This document shows positions 34,789 to 44,357 of a stretch of DNA of 64,000 bases, one piece after another. The notes under the pieces were generated by a model. That model saw only the letters and a list, made by a program, of their open reading frames with translations. It was not told the DNA's origin and made no database searches. The DNA comes from Pseudoalteromonas luteoviolacea (GTDB taxonomy: Bacteria; Pseudomonadota; Gammaproteobacteria; Enterobacterales; Alteromonadaceae). Within the stretch, counting starts at the first letter, position 1; each line of letters begins with the position of its first letter. Position numbers and translations under genes: made by a program. The stretch lies in contig NZ_MAUJ01000002.1 of assembly GCF_001696455.1 (NCBI RefSeq), forward strand, positions 310,001-374,000, in the 5' to 3' direction.

Positions 34789-34819
34789 ACTATGCCACTT
34801 AAAGTCGACTTGAGGTCAA
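34789..34819 (-). promoter_or_regulatory. MerR-type promoter/operator for the DUF2938-cupin operon
   Basis: On the minus strand: -35 TTGACC (34814-34819), a 19-bp spacer and -10 CATAGT (34789-34794). The spacer holds the imperfect dyad CTCAAGTCGACTTTAAG. Over-long 19-bp spacers with a dyad are the mark of MerR-activated promoters. The core ACTTAAAGTCGACTT also occurs before tpm at 60.34 kb. Confidence 0.75.
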
Positions 34820-34882
34820 GCATTTTCTTTTATAAAAACAACGTCTCTTTTTTGATTAAAAAGGCAGGCGACTATCGTAGTA

Positions 34883-37132
34883 TTACACTTGTGCAAAAGA
34901 CAAATACTTTGAAAGTGCAGTAATTAAACTCTCTAATTGAATTGGTTTGGTTATGTAGTCATCCATTCCGGCTTCCAAGCAAGCTTCTTTGTCCCCTTTC
35001 ATTGCATTCGCGGTTAGTGCCAAAATAGGAATACCCAAATAAACGTCTCCCCCGACTCCCTTTCGGATCCGCTTAGTCGCTTCAAACCCATCCATCTCAG
35101 GCATTTGACAATCCATGAGTACCAGCGCGAAGCTATTCTCTGCGCTTTGCTCTACCAATACTTTAATTGCTTCTTTCCCGTTGCTGGCAAGCTCTGGTTT
35201 GAGTCCCAGAGAGTCCAACATTTTTTTAGCCACTAACTGATTAACTGGATTATCTTCTACCAGAAGCACCCGTTGCCCAGCAAATCTGTGCTCATTTATT
35301 GGGTTATCATGTTCGCCGCTTGGGAGTTTTCTTTGCCGACTTTCAATATATTTCTCAATATCTTGCTGAGTAAAGGGTTTAGTATATTTGCTTGAATATC
35401 CTAATTTTTTGAAATACTCACTATTGTCTTTATCACTGAGCATCGTCAACATAATGGCCTTGGTCGTCGGTTGTAATTCCCACTTTTTAAACCAGCTGTC
35501 TGTTTTTCTCCCACCAACTTTCCGACTGACAATAATCAAATCTATATCGTTTTCAAACAAATGGGTTTGTGCGCTTCTAAATGTACTTTTTACATCTACC
35601 TGAGCCGAATAACATTCGAGTAACGCTTTAAGCGCATTCGCTGACGCTTCATGGCTTTCAACAATTAACACACATCCAAATACAGGTCTTTTTTGTGGTG
35701 ACTCTTTAACCGCTTTACAGAGCAAAATGTCAAAGCTAAATGTACTTCCTTTCCCTAAACTACTTTTTAGCGTCACTTTCCCCCCCATTAAGATCGACAA
35801 TGTTTTAACAATAGCAAGACCAAGCCCAGTGCCACCAAAACGTCGTGTTGTTGTAGCGTCAACCTGAGAGAACGAGTCAAAAAGCTTGGTTTGTTTATCA
35901 TCTTCGATACCTATTCCAGTATCTCTAACTACGCCTAAAAGCCTTACTTTATCTCCTTCTAATACTGTTTCAAGGGTAACGACCACCTCTCCTTCTTGTG
36001 TAAATTTGAGTGCGTTTCCGACAAGGTTGCCTAGTATTTGCTTAAACCTAATAGGGTCACCAATAACCATGCGGTTATCGACTAAATGTGTTTCCAATAA
36101 AAGTTCAAGGCCCTTATCATGAGCTGCATGGGCATGCGTCTTTATCAAAGCGGCACCTTGCTCGACAACATCAAATTCAACTTTATCGATTTCCAACCGA
36201 CCAGCTTCTATTTTTGAGAAGTCTAAAATATCATTTATCACGACCATTAACGCATCTGCACTGGACTTAGCGGTTAAGACGTAATTTAGCTGAACTTCCG
36301 TGAGGCCCTCTTTTTCAACGAGATCAAGCATGCCTATGACACCATTCATTGGCGTTCTTATTTCGTGGCTCATATTCGCTAAAAACTCGGACTTATGCCG
36401 CGAAGCCTCCTCCGCTTTTTTCTTGGCAAGCCCGAGTTCATAGTTTGAATTAAGTAATGCCTGCCTAGATTGTTTATTCGCGAAGTTGTGTAGCTCCCCC
36501 ACCATAATTGCAAAGCCAAAATTAAAAATGAGTTGAGCAACCATAATAGTTATAAAGAACAGTTGGATATAAATACTGGTATCATCAAGAATACTTGAAG
36601 CGTTTTGACTAATCGGCGCACTTACTCTGAAAATACCTGCCGTATTTAGGCAACCAAGTCCCAATACGACTAAAGCACCAGAAACCTCAAACCGGTTTCT
36701 GCGATGCTCGACCAAAATAGCCACAATCCAAGCTGAAGTAATAAAGATCATTGATACAGCAAGCTTCAGTCGATAAGTATAGGAGTCGTGCCAATAAGTA
36801 AATAAAGACAGCAGTATGAGAAAGGCGGTCAAATAACCAGCCAATACTCGCCACGGAGGTCGCCGCTCTACGGCATAATAAAGACCAATAAGCATCATGA
36901 TTAAAGAGAGTTGGCCACAGAAGTTCGACGCTATATGCTTAAAAAAATAAGGCAGTGATTTTTGAGCAGCAAACAAGCCAAAGTTTGCGACTAGTAACCA
37001 TGGACCAACGGCCCAAAAGACCGTTGCTTTTATGTCCCTGTTTGCCATCCATAAAAAAGTCAAGGCAGTTGCTGACGCTACAATCCCCACGGCACACATA
37101 AGAAGTATTGTCTGGGTTGAAAGAACTAACAT
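34883..37132 (-). CDS. Hybrid sensor kinase with two receiver domains, first one degenerate
   Basis: Inner-membrane kinase of 749 residues. Seven or so N-terminal helices (about 1-225) form the sensor. A HisKA box ([14 protein letters not shown]) and an ATPase ([13 protein letters not shown]) follow. Receiver 1 (about 480-600) has lost its phosphoacceptor: [12 protein letters not shown] stands where DLILLD is expected. Receiver 2 is intact ([12 protein letters not shown], Asp in [12 protein letters not shown]). ATG at 37132 is used; a GTG six bases upstream also has AGGTG context. There is no Hpt domain. The BLUF gene lies 400 bp away, divergently. Confidence 0.88.
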   Translation of the reverse strand: MLVLSTQTILLMCAVGIVASATALTFLWMANRDIKATVFWAVGPWLLVANFGLFAAQKSLPYFFKHIASNFCGQLSLIMMLIGLYYAVERRPPWRVLAGYLTAFLILLSLFTYWHDSYTYRLKLAVSMIFITSAWIVAILVEHRRNRFEVSGALVVLGLGCLNTAGIFRVSAPISQNASSILDDTSIYIQLFFITIMVAQLIFNFGFAIMVGELHNFANKQSRQALLNSNYELGLAKKKAEEASRHKSEFLANMSHEIRTPMNGVIGMLDLVEKEGLTEVQLNYVLTAKSSADALMVVINDILDFSKIEAGRLEIDKVEFDVVEQGAALIKTHAHAAHDKGLELLLETHLVDNRMVIGDPIRFKQILGNLVGNALKFTQEGEVVVTLETVLEGDKVRLLGVVRDTGIGIEDDKQTKLFDSFSQVDATTTRRFGGTGLGLAIVKTLSILMGGKVTLKSSLGKGSTFSFDILLCKAVKESPQKRPVFGCVLIVESHEASANALKALLECYSAQVDVKSTFRSAQTHLFENDIDLIIVSRKVGGRKTDSWFKKWELQPTTKAIMLTMLSDKDNSEYFKKLGYSSKYTKPFTQQDIEKYIESRQRKLPSGEHDNPINEHRFAGQRVLLVEDNPVNQLVAKKMLDSLGLKPELASNGKEAIKVLVEQSAENSFALVLMDCQMPEMDGFEATKRIRKGVGGDVYLGIPILALTANAMKGDKEACLEAGMDDYITKPIQLESLITALSKYLSFAQV

Positions 37133-37538
37133 CGCCACCTGCTTATTTTTTTCATTGCAAACCTCTGGATTTTCCTTACTAAAAAGTAGGAGACAGGTGC
37201 TTTAAAGTAAAGTGTGAACACCTGAAACTTCAATAAATTAGTGGTCTTCAGTCCTTCAAGTTAACTTACGTAAAATCGAAACATATCCCAGTTAATATAG
37301 GTATCGCGCAGCCCGAAAGTCTCTAACAATATGATCTACTGGCGTCCAAACTGTCACCCTTTGAATTGGGTATGTCCACTGACTGCTGGGACATTTCAAG
37401 GCACCCACCTAACTATATCGACAGCTTCATAGCCTCTTGTTACTCAAACTAGTCCGCCAACAACCTCGTTGCATAACTGTGCATAATCCTAAATTACGCA
37501 CTATGATAATTTGACAACTGCGTTAGCAAACTTAAAAA
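37133..37538. other. About 400-bp divergent intergenic region
   Basis: Separates the hybrid kinase from the BLUF gene. I see no gene or convincing palindrome; it should hold the promoters for both. Confidence 0.5.
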
Positions 37539-37970
37539 ATGGACCTAATTGAACTTATTTATATTAGTACTGTGACTAAGCCCCTTTGCGATGAAGAGCT
37601 AGAGCTTTTACGTAGGCAATGTGCAGCAGCTAACCAGCTACAAGGCATTTCTGGGATGCTGCTATATGACAGACATCACTTTATGCAGGTTATTGAAGGA
37701 GATAAACAAAAAGTTGACGACTTGTTCGAGCGAATAAAAAAAGACCACAGGCATAGTGACGTTTCTGCGTTGATTTGCAACCCGATAGAAAAGAGAAACT
37801 TTCGGCGCTGGGCGATGGGTTTAATCGATTTGGATAAAAATGAAGCATACCGAAAAGTTCGGAAAAGCCGCCCACATAGAAGACTTCCGTTAAGTTATAA
37901 ATTGCTAAAATCTTTTCGCAATCACGAATTTGAAATAGAGGATCACATCGATAAATCCTTCGGAAACTAG
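37539..37970 (+). CDS. BLUF-domain blue-light photoreceptor
   Basis: A 143-residue single-domain BLUF protein that binds FAD and senses blue light. The light-switch residues are in place: Tyr8 (LIYIS), Asn32 (ANQLQGISGMLLY) and Gln50 (FMQVIEG). The helical end RRWAMGLIDLD matches the Trp/Met switch region. Residues after about 100 form a basic helical tail that could contact a partner. An EAL protein gene starts 100 bp downstream on the same strand and is the obvious output candidate, as in BluF/YcgF where the two domains are fused. Confidence 0.92.
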   Translation: MDLIELIYISTVTKPLCDEELELLRRQCAAANQLQGISGMLLYDRHHFMQVIEGDKQKVDDLFERIKKDHRHSDVSALICNPIEKRNFRRWAMGLIDLDKNEAYRKVRKSRPHRRLPLSYKLLKSFRNHEFEIEDHIDKSFGN

Positions 37971-38069
37971 CGATGCTTTTCCTTAATGAAACCTTAGAAA
38001 CTGTCGCGATTATTGTTCCAAGCACAAGACTAAAAGTTGAACTAGTGTAATTGCCTGTAATGGAAAAAC

Positions 38070-39566
38070 ATGAGTTTTAGGAGAAAAACACATATTTCGT
38101 CCATTTTTGTGGTTTCTAATCTAATCCGTACATTTCCCAACTATTTTTCTTTTATGAACAATATTTATTTAAGCATCGCAATAATTGTTGCAGCGATGAG
38201 CTTCATCGCACTGATAAGGACCAATCAATTACGTAAAAAGGATTTGAAGGTCTTAAATGAAATCAAAAAAGCTAAAGATGCGCTGAGCAAGTCGGTCCTT
38301 TATCATGGCAAGAGTGATATACCTAACTACATGTTTTTTATGCAGAGGTTGATGAAAGTAGATCGCAAATTTTCTCGCTTTCATGTCTCACTGATAAAGT
38401 TAGGACGTACACCTGTGTTTGATTCAATCGAAGGGAACATTGATTCACTTTCGGAGTTGTTTAAGGACATAAGCAAGGCTTGTCAGCCGTTTGCTTTGGC
38501 ATTACATGACTCAGAATACCTTGTTATGGCTTTTGTAACGCATGATACCGACTCGAGCCAACAAGAGGCACAATCAAAACAACTTGAGATTTTAGACAAG
38601 TTACCTAAACAAGTGTGGGTCAATAACACTCAAGTACCTATTGATTATGCGATTTCTTCTATGAGCTTGACTGGTCAGTCATCCCTGTACGGCATCGACA
38701 AAGTGCAACGCCGATTAACCTTCTCAATGAAGTTTGCACTCGAGTCTGAAAATGGCGCTTTTAACCACAATGAAAAGCTGTACCAAGCAGAAATGTATCG
38801 AAAGCATGTACTTTTGAAGCTAATGAACAGTATTTCTTTTAACCCTGATGATTTTTATCTCGTATTTCAACCTATGTTTAAAACCTCAAACCTCGATCAA
38901 CCCAAACGTTATGAGGCACTTGTGAGGTGGAGAAATACTAAAAATGTGGGACCTAAAATGTTTATGCCAATGATCCAAGATAAACCAGAGCTGCAAAGTG
39001 AGCTAACCAGGATTGTTGTTAATCAGGTTTACTCAATGCTAAAAATTAAGCTAGATGCACAGGAAAAGCTAAAACCCATCCACTTGAATATTTCCGTTGC
39101 CATGCTTGAAAACGAGCAATTGCTAGATTATTTGAAAAAGGTCATTCGCGATACACCATCCCTCGCAGCTTTTATAACTTTTGAGATAACCGAAGGAAGT
39201 GACCTTAATTTAAGTGCCAATGCTCAGAATACACTCAGAAAAATGTCAAACTTAGGGTTTAGTTTTGCTATTGATGATTTCGGGAAAAGTACGTCTGACA
39301 CCGAAATACTAAATAGCAGATATTTCAACTCTGTTAAAATTGATAAGGCGTATATTTCGGACGTTCAAAGCAAGTCAGATCAAGCACCAAAACTAGACGC
39401 AATAGTCAAACTAGCTAAAGCAAGTAAAAAGACAGTAATCGTGGAAGGCATTGAAAATCGTCATCAATATGAATATGTTAAACGATTTCCGAATATTTAC
39501 TTACAAGGTTATTACGCATCAGTGCCGCTGACAATGAATGAGTTTCTTTCAAACGAGGCAGCTTAA
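38070..39566 (+). CDS. Degenerate GGDEF-EAL c-di-GMP phosphodiesterase, membrane-anchored
   Basis: A 498-residue protein. A transmembrane helix lies at about 30-48 (IYLSIAIIVAAMSFIALI). A GGDEF-like domain (about 80-225) has no GGDEF motif and is presumed inactive. The EAL domain (about 255-490) keeps its catalytic residues: EALVRW, NIS, FEITE, IDDFGKST, VKIDK, VEGIEN and QGY. Active c-di-GMP hydrolysis is expected. It follows the BLUF gene, so light may control c-di-GMP here. The start is uncertain: ATG 38070 has a weak GGAAAA site; ATG 38154 would begin just before the membrane helix. Confidence 0.88.
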   Translation: MSFRRKTHISSIFVVSNLIRTFPNYFSFMNNIYLSIAIIVAAMSFIALIRTNQLRKKDLKVLNEIKKAKDALSKSVLYHGKSDIPNYMFFMQRLMKVDRKFSRFHVSLIKLGRTPVFDSIEGNIDSLSELFKDISKACQPFALALHDSEYLVMAFVTHDTDSSQQEAQSKQLEILDKLPKQVWVNNTQVPIDYAISSMSLTGQSSLYGIDKVQRRLTFSMKFALESENGAFNHNEKLYQAEMYRKHVLLKLMNSISFNPDDFYLVFQPMFKTSNLDQPKRYEALVRWRNTKNVGPKMFMPMIQDKPELQSELTRIVVNQVYSMLKIKLDAQEKLKPIHLNISVAMLENEQLLDYLKKVIRDTPSLAAFITFEITEGSDLNLSANAQNTLRKMSNLGFSFAIDDFGKSTSDTEILNSRYFNSVKIDKAYISDVQSKSDQAPKLDAIVKLAKASKKTVIVEGIENRHQYEYVKRFPNIYLQGYYASVPLTMNEFLSNEAA

Positions 39567-39578
39567 CCCTTCTCTTGC

Positions 39579-39605
39579 TTCCTCGCAGTCATTACATGCG
39601 AGGAA
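39579..39605. repeat. Hairpin between convergent genes
   Basis: Nine-bp perfect stem (TTCCTCGCA with TGCGAGGAA) between the EAL gene and the convergent gene. There is no T-tract on either side, so a terminator role is only possible. Confidence 0.45.
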
Positions 39606-39615
39606 AGCAACCATA

Positions 39616-40824
39616 TCAGTCACTTGACTTAAGCCAAAATAAACCACCATTAACAGAACACCATGCCTTTTTTCCACCTCGATTAATATATTCATTAACC
39701 GATTCTGCACACAATTTGGAAAAGCCTTCCTCACATCCCTTATGTGGGTCAAATAACAATTCAATAGCTGGATATGTGGCCTTCAACTCTGTTTTTAACT
39801 GTCGTGCACTGTGTGTGTCTCCTTCTTTTGCAAAGGTCAACAATGCGCGTGTCGCCAAATCCCCAAAACTGCCCTCACTTTTGGACATCAAGAGTTCATC
39901 TAAAGAGCACCAACTTTTTTGTTTAATATAACAATTATAAAGTTGATATCTATTTTTATATGTATCGTTTAATGTAAGTGTTAACAGAGTCTCTAACTCA
40001 TCTGTCGCGGCTTCAATATCTCCCATATTGAAATGTATTTGTGCTTTTCGACTACGCAAAATTAAATAAGGCTGAGTTTCATACAACTTGTCAAACTCAG
40101 ACATATGCTGAACCTTGAATTGCTCTGTAATTAGCTCTCGTTCAATAACTAAAATCAGATCATTTATCAATGACAGCGTAGATTCATCATCTCTATTGAG
40201 GATACTTTGCAGGTGCGATTCAACTTCTTCGCGGTTCACCTCTTCAATGTTCGCCGAGTTCTGTGCTTGCGCTATACATTCATCAGAAAACCGCATCTCA
40301 TGTATCGTGCTACTTAGCCTCTTTGTTAAGGCTTGCTCAGCTTTTTGGGCTTCTTTTTCAAAATCACACGGACCATGACCGAACACATTGCGCGCATTTA
40401 TATAACTGCTGAACCCTTTCAAAATAAGGCACAACCAATCGAGCTCTTGTAATTGTTCTTGTCTCAGTGCATCTCTGTCAATAAAGGCTAACGCTGCAAG
40501 CATCCCTTTGCAATAACTTGGTAATGGCATATGGTCTTGAAGTGCCGCTTGAAGATCTGATGATGGCAATACACATTTTTTAGGTAATTCAAATGTATTA
40601 CACATTATGCGATCCATACATAAATTGTAGAAATCCATCAGAGACTTAAGCTGTGCGTCATGCTCTGCTGACATTTCACCGAACAACCTATTTATCCATA
40701 AACTAGGGAGAACTGTTTGAGGTGTGACTCCAAGCCCCATTATATAGCCTTCAATAAAAAACATATTAGGCTGGAGCTCTGACTGGAATGAGAGCTGTGT
40801 TATGATTTTTTTAATGCTCTGCAA
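39616..40824 (-). CDS. Helical TPR-like protein with possible UPF0149-type N-terminus
   Basis: A 402-residue soluble protein. The N-terminal 130 residues, starting around FIEGYIMGLGVTPQTVLPSL, resemble UPF0149/YecA-type domains; the middle is charged and helical, and residues 240-360 have TPR periodicity (AQIHFNMGDIEAATDELETL). The Cys-rich SEC-type zinc tail of YecA is absent, and the end is KKAWCSVNGGLFWL. The only long start is TTG at 40824, without a clear ribosome site; ATG at 40764 is the alternative. Function is unknown. Confidence 0.65.
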   Translation of the reverse strand: MQSIKKIITQLSFQSELQPNMFFIEGYIMGLGVTPQTVLPSLWINRLFGEMSAEHDAQLKSLMDFYNLCMDRIMCNTFELPKKCVLPSSDLQAALQDHMPLPSYCKGMLAALAFIDRDALRQEQLQELDWLCLILKGFSSYINARNVFGHGPCDFEKEAQKAEQALTKRLSSTIHEMRFSDECIAQAQNSANIEEVNREEVESHLQSILNRDDESTLSLINDLILVIERELITEQFKVQHMSEFDKLYETQPYLILRSRKAQIHFNMGDIEAATDELETLLTLTLNDTYKNRYQLYNCYIKQKSWCSLDELLMSKSEGSFGDLATRALLTFAKEGDTHSARQLKTELKATYPAIELLFDPHKGCEEGFSKLCAESVNEYINRGGKKAWCSVNGGLFWLKSSD

Positions 40825-41362
40825 TAGTACAAACCACTATATTCTATGTATATATTAATAGCATACATGATCCTTAATAAGGTTCATACATAAAAATAAC
40901 GAGGGAAGTTTATTTATATTCATTTTTTTTACACGAAATCAAAAAGCATACATAAGAAAAAAAACGAAAAAAGCGAAGTCTAGAAAAACAAAAGCAAATA
41001 CACATCAAATAGTTAAAAAAGATTCAAAGGTAAACTCCTAACCTAGCACCATACTTTATTTCTGAAAAACGATTTGATGATCAAAGATAATCAACATTAC
41101 CCTCTTAAAATAAACGCTTTAAGAAATTAGTTTAATCCACAGCCTGCTTAACTATTCTATTTTTGTAAACACTGACCCCATCATAAATAGCAAAAACACC
41201 GCACATGAGTCGTTTTTTTGTATTTTAGTAACAGTAAAAAATCTGGTAACTTACTAATTTTAATTGTATAAAATTATTTAAATAAAAATAAATAACAACA
41301 TAAACATATAAGCTTGTTTGGTATCAGGTATTATTTTTATTTAAAACAACTGAAAAAAGCGG
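40825..41362. other. 538-bp very AT-rich intergenic region
   Basis: No gene, no clear hairpin. Long A- and T-runs (near 40955-40975 and 41270-41340) stand out from the neighbours and could be curved DNA. It holds the promoter of the TPR-like gene at one end and the 3' end of the Sel1 gene at the other. Confidence 0.5.
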
Positions 41363-44173
41363 TTAATTTTCGTACGAAAAAACGGAGGCGCTCTCTTCCA
41401 ATTCCATCATTGCAGCCTCATGGCCGCTCAGTGCGGCCTCTTTGAGCCATTTAGCCGCCTCTGGCGTTAATTGATTACTATTTTGTTTTTTAAGCAGCAT
41501 AGCAAGTTGATACATACCTTCAGGTAACCTGACATCGGCCGCCAATTGCAGCCACTTTGCCGCCTCTATTTGTGATGCACTGTTAGCACTATGGCTCGCA
41601 TAATATTTACCAAGTAATAGGAAACTTTGAGAATAATTCTGATTTGCAGCTTTTAATAACCATTCCAAACCAATTGAAGTTTGATCTAACTGCAAGTTTA
41701 AAGCTCCGAAGTTATACATTGCATCTGCAAGCCCTAACTCAGCAGAGCGTTTAAAGTAATCAAGCGCACGAGCTGTATCCACTTTTACTCTCAATCCGTC
41801 ACGATAAATGACACCTAGGTTATTCAACGCGATATCATCATTTTGTTTTGCGGCTAGCAAAAAATACTGCCGCGCTTTACTAATGTCCTCATCTATATTG
41901 ACCCCATAGTAGTAATGCTCACCAACAAACGATGCCACATTGTAATTTCTCGCTTCAGCCAATTGCGAGATAGCTTGCACTGCACTTTGTTCGTCGCGAC
42001 TAGTACCTTTACCATACCAATGAAACTCAGCAACCTTATTTAGTGCATCCACTTGCCCGTTTTTTACGGCTTGATGATACCAATATAGCGCTGTTTTATA
42101 CTCTTGCTCTATTCGTCCACCAGCTTCGTATAGTTGTGCCAGCTTAACAGATGCTTCTGCATTACCCTGTTCGCTTGCTTGTTGTAAAATTTGTATCGCA
42201 TCTTGTTCAGTTTTATCGTCAAGTTTCCCAGCAAGTACGATTTCTGCTTGCTTGACAACACATGCATCGCACCCTTTTTGCAACCCTCCTTCAAGCAGCC
42301 TGTAAGCAGCTTGCGGGTCTCGGTCTAATTGAGTTAAACACTGGCTATATTTCGTTATCACGTCATCATAATTCAGTGCATAGGCTTTTTTGTATAGCTC
42401 ACATGCACGTTGAGACAGTGCATGTGACTTTTTCTCCCAAAAAATGTCCGCGAGATTCACCATCGCAAACACATTGCCGCCATTGGCTGCGAGTTCATAG
42501 AGTTCAATGGCCTTGGGAATATCTTGTTCAAACACGATTCCTTTTGAGTAAAAGGAGGCTAAGTTATTTTGCCCTAACGCTGACCCCTGTTCGACGGATT
42601 TAACATACATAGACGCTGCAATTTGAAGATCCTGAGCAACGAGTTTACCTTCTTCATAGATATAGCCTAAGTTGGCATATGCCATCCCCTCACCTAATTC
42701 ACCAGCACGTAGGTAATTCTCTTTGGCCTTCAAAAAATTAACTTCCTCTCCAAACCCGCCATAGTGGTAAATAATACCCAACTCACGATATGCCAGCGCA
42801 ATTCCCCTATTCGCAAGGGAGATGAGCAAAGTCACTATTGGTAGATCTCGTTCGTTTCGAATACGCATGTAGTTTGTCAATTTTTCAGCGCATATGCCTG
42901 CACCTAACTTTGCGCCTTCAAAGTAATAGGACTTTGCTTTTGGCCAGTCATTTGCTAACTCCAAATCAGCCACTTGGCAAAAAGCCGCCGCATACCCCTG
43001 ATTTGCTGACTTTAAATAATACTCTATCGCTCGCTCATTGCTCTGCTCTTTACCCTCACCATAAAGATAAGCATTCCCTAGATTGAATGCAGAAAAGCGG
43101 TTACCTCGCAAAGTCGCTTGCTCAAAGAGCGCTAGCGCTCTTTGACGGTTTTTTTCGACGCCACTTCCTTCATTAATCATACTGCCTAAGTTATGCATCG
43201 ATTGAGCATCACCAAGTTCAACGCCTCGCTCGTAGTACTTAATCGCTTGTTCAATGTCTTGCTTGACGCCCTTGCCTTGCTCATACAAACGGCCTAGGTT
43301 TCCAAAACTCAAAGCGCTGCCAAATTCAGATGCTTTTTTGAAGTATTGCTGAGCTTTTACAAAATCTATCTCCGCTCCTTCACCATTGTTGTGCATCATA
43401 CCTAGATTATTCAACGCATCGGCAGAGCCAGCAGAAGCCGCTTTGCCATACCAATGGTGCGCCAGCTCAAAATCAATGGCCACCTTGTGATACAAATAAC
43501 CTAATTCAAATGCACAGGCTTTATACCCTCTAATATAACTGACCTCAAAGTACTCAGCTGCTTTAACTATATTTTTTAACTTGCTGGCATTTTGATAGAC
43601 TCGCCCAAGGCCACACAACGCTTTGGCCTCGCCGTAATATGCTGCATTTGCAAGTAGCGCCTGTGCTGTCTCATATCCTTTATCGGTTCTCCAATGATTG
43701 AGAAAAATATAACCCAGCTCGGTCGCTGCACTGGGATCTCCCAAATCAATTGCTTTTGCATAAAGCTCCATCGCTTTTATCAGGTCGGCTTCAACGCCTT
43801 CCCCGCCATGTTGGTACCATTTAGCTAGATATAAAATTGCTGGGATATACTCGTTGTCAACAGCCTTTTGAGCCCACTCCAGTGCGGTGCCATCTACATA
43901 TTCAGCACCATGCCCTGAAATGAGTTTTTTGGATATTGCTAGTTGTGCTGGCGCGTATTGATGCTCGGCCAGTTCGTTTAAAAGTGCAAATTCCTGATCA
44001 TGGTTGTTTAGGCGATTCGCTTCTTGAGATAACAACAGGTAGCTCTGTGCAACTAAAGCATCACCTGAAATGTCACTTTCTTGAACAAACATCAAGTCAG
44101 GCTCAACATGATTAGATAGCGATTTACAGCCTGAAAAAAGGACAATAACTAAAGCTAAGGTGAAGAATTTCAT
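41363..44173 (-). CDS. Giant Sel1-repeat lipoprotein
   Basis: A 936-residue envelope protein. Its signal ends in a lipobox-like FSG before Cys (MKFFTLALVIVLFSGC). From about residue 70 to the C-terminus it is made of Sel1-like repeats of about 36 residues, more than twenty of them (A-NLG-MY--G-GV--D--KA-EYY-KA pattern, for example YANLGYIYEEGKLVAQDL). Such proteins act as scaffolds for protein contacts at the envelope. There is no catalytic motif. ATG 44173 is chosen because it gives the signal peptide; the frame runs 10 residues further to a TTG. Confidence 0.9.
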   Translation of the reverse strand: MKFFTLALVIVLFSGCKSLSNHVEPDLMFVQESDISGDALVAQSYLLLSQEANRLNNHDQEFALLNELAEHQYAPAQLAISKKLISGHGAEYVDGTALEWAQKAVDNEYIPAILYLAKWYQHGGEGVEADLIKAMELYAKAIDLGDPSAATELGYIFLNHWRTDKGYETAQALLANAAYYGEAKALCGLGRVYQNASKLKNIVKAAEYFEVSYIRGYKACAFELGYLYHKVAIDFELAHHWYGKAASAGSADALNNLGMMHNNGEGAEIDFVKAQQYFKKASEFGSALSFGNLGRLYEQGKGVKQDIEQAIKYYERGVELGDAQSMHNLGSMINEGSGVEKNRQRALALFEQATLRGNRFSAFNLGNAYLYGEGKEQSNERAIEYYLKSANQGYAAAFCQVADLELANDWPKAKSYYFEGAKLGAGICAEKLTNYMRIRNERDLPIVTLLISLANRGIALAYRELGIIYHYGGFGEEVNFLKAKENYLRAGELGEGMAYANLGYIYEEGKLVAQDLQIAASMYVKSVEQGSALGQNNLASFYSKGIVFEQDIPKAIELYELAANGGNVFAMVNLADIFWEKKSHALSQRACELYKKAYALNYDDVITKYSQCLTQLDRDPQAAYRLLEGGLQKGCDACVVKQAEIVLAGKLDDKTEQDAIQILQQASEQGNAEASVKLAQLYEAGGRIEQEYKTALYWYHQAVKNGQVDALNKVAEFHWYGKGTSRDEQSAVQAISQLAEARNYNVASFVGEHYYYGVNIDEDISKARQYFLLAAKQNDDIALNNLGVIYRDGLRVKVDTARALDYFKRSAELGLADAMYNFGALNLQLDQTSIGLEWLLKAANQNYSQSFLLLGKYYASHSANSASQIEAAKWLQLAADVRLPEGMYQLAMLLKKQNSNQLTPEAAKWLKEAALSGHEAAMMELEESASVFSYEN

Positions 44174-44357
44174 ATAAAAATCTAATAAGTGCACAAAAAA
44201 CAAAGACTGCCAGCAATAATATAACCTTGCAAGTCACCTCACTAAATTCTAGTCAAGACCTTCAACATTAGCAGCCCTTTTTATAACCTGATAGACAATT
44301 TGCAGGAATAGACAATTTGATTACAATGGGATTAGTGTTCAACACTTGGACAATTAA

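Noticed and set aside
40825..41362. AT-rich region considered as a transferred element or origin
   Set aside because: No repeats, integrase, DnaA-box cluster or tRNA found; simply an AT-rich intergenic stretch on what I can see.
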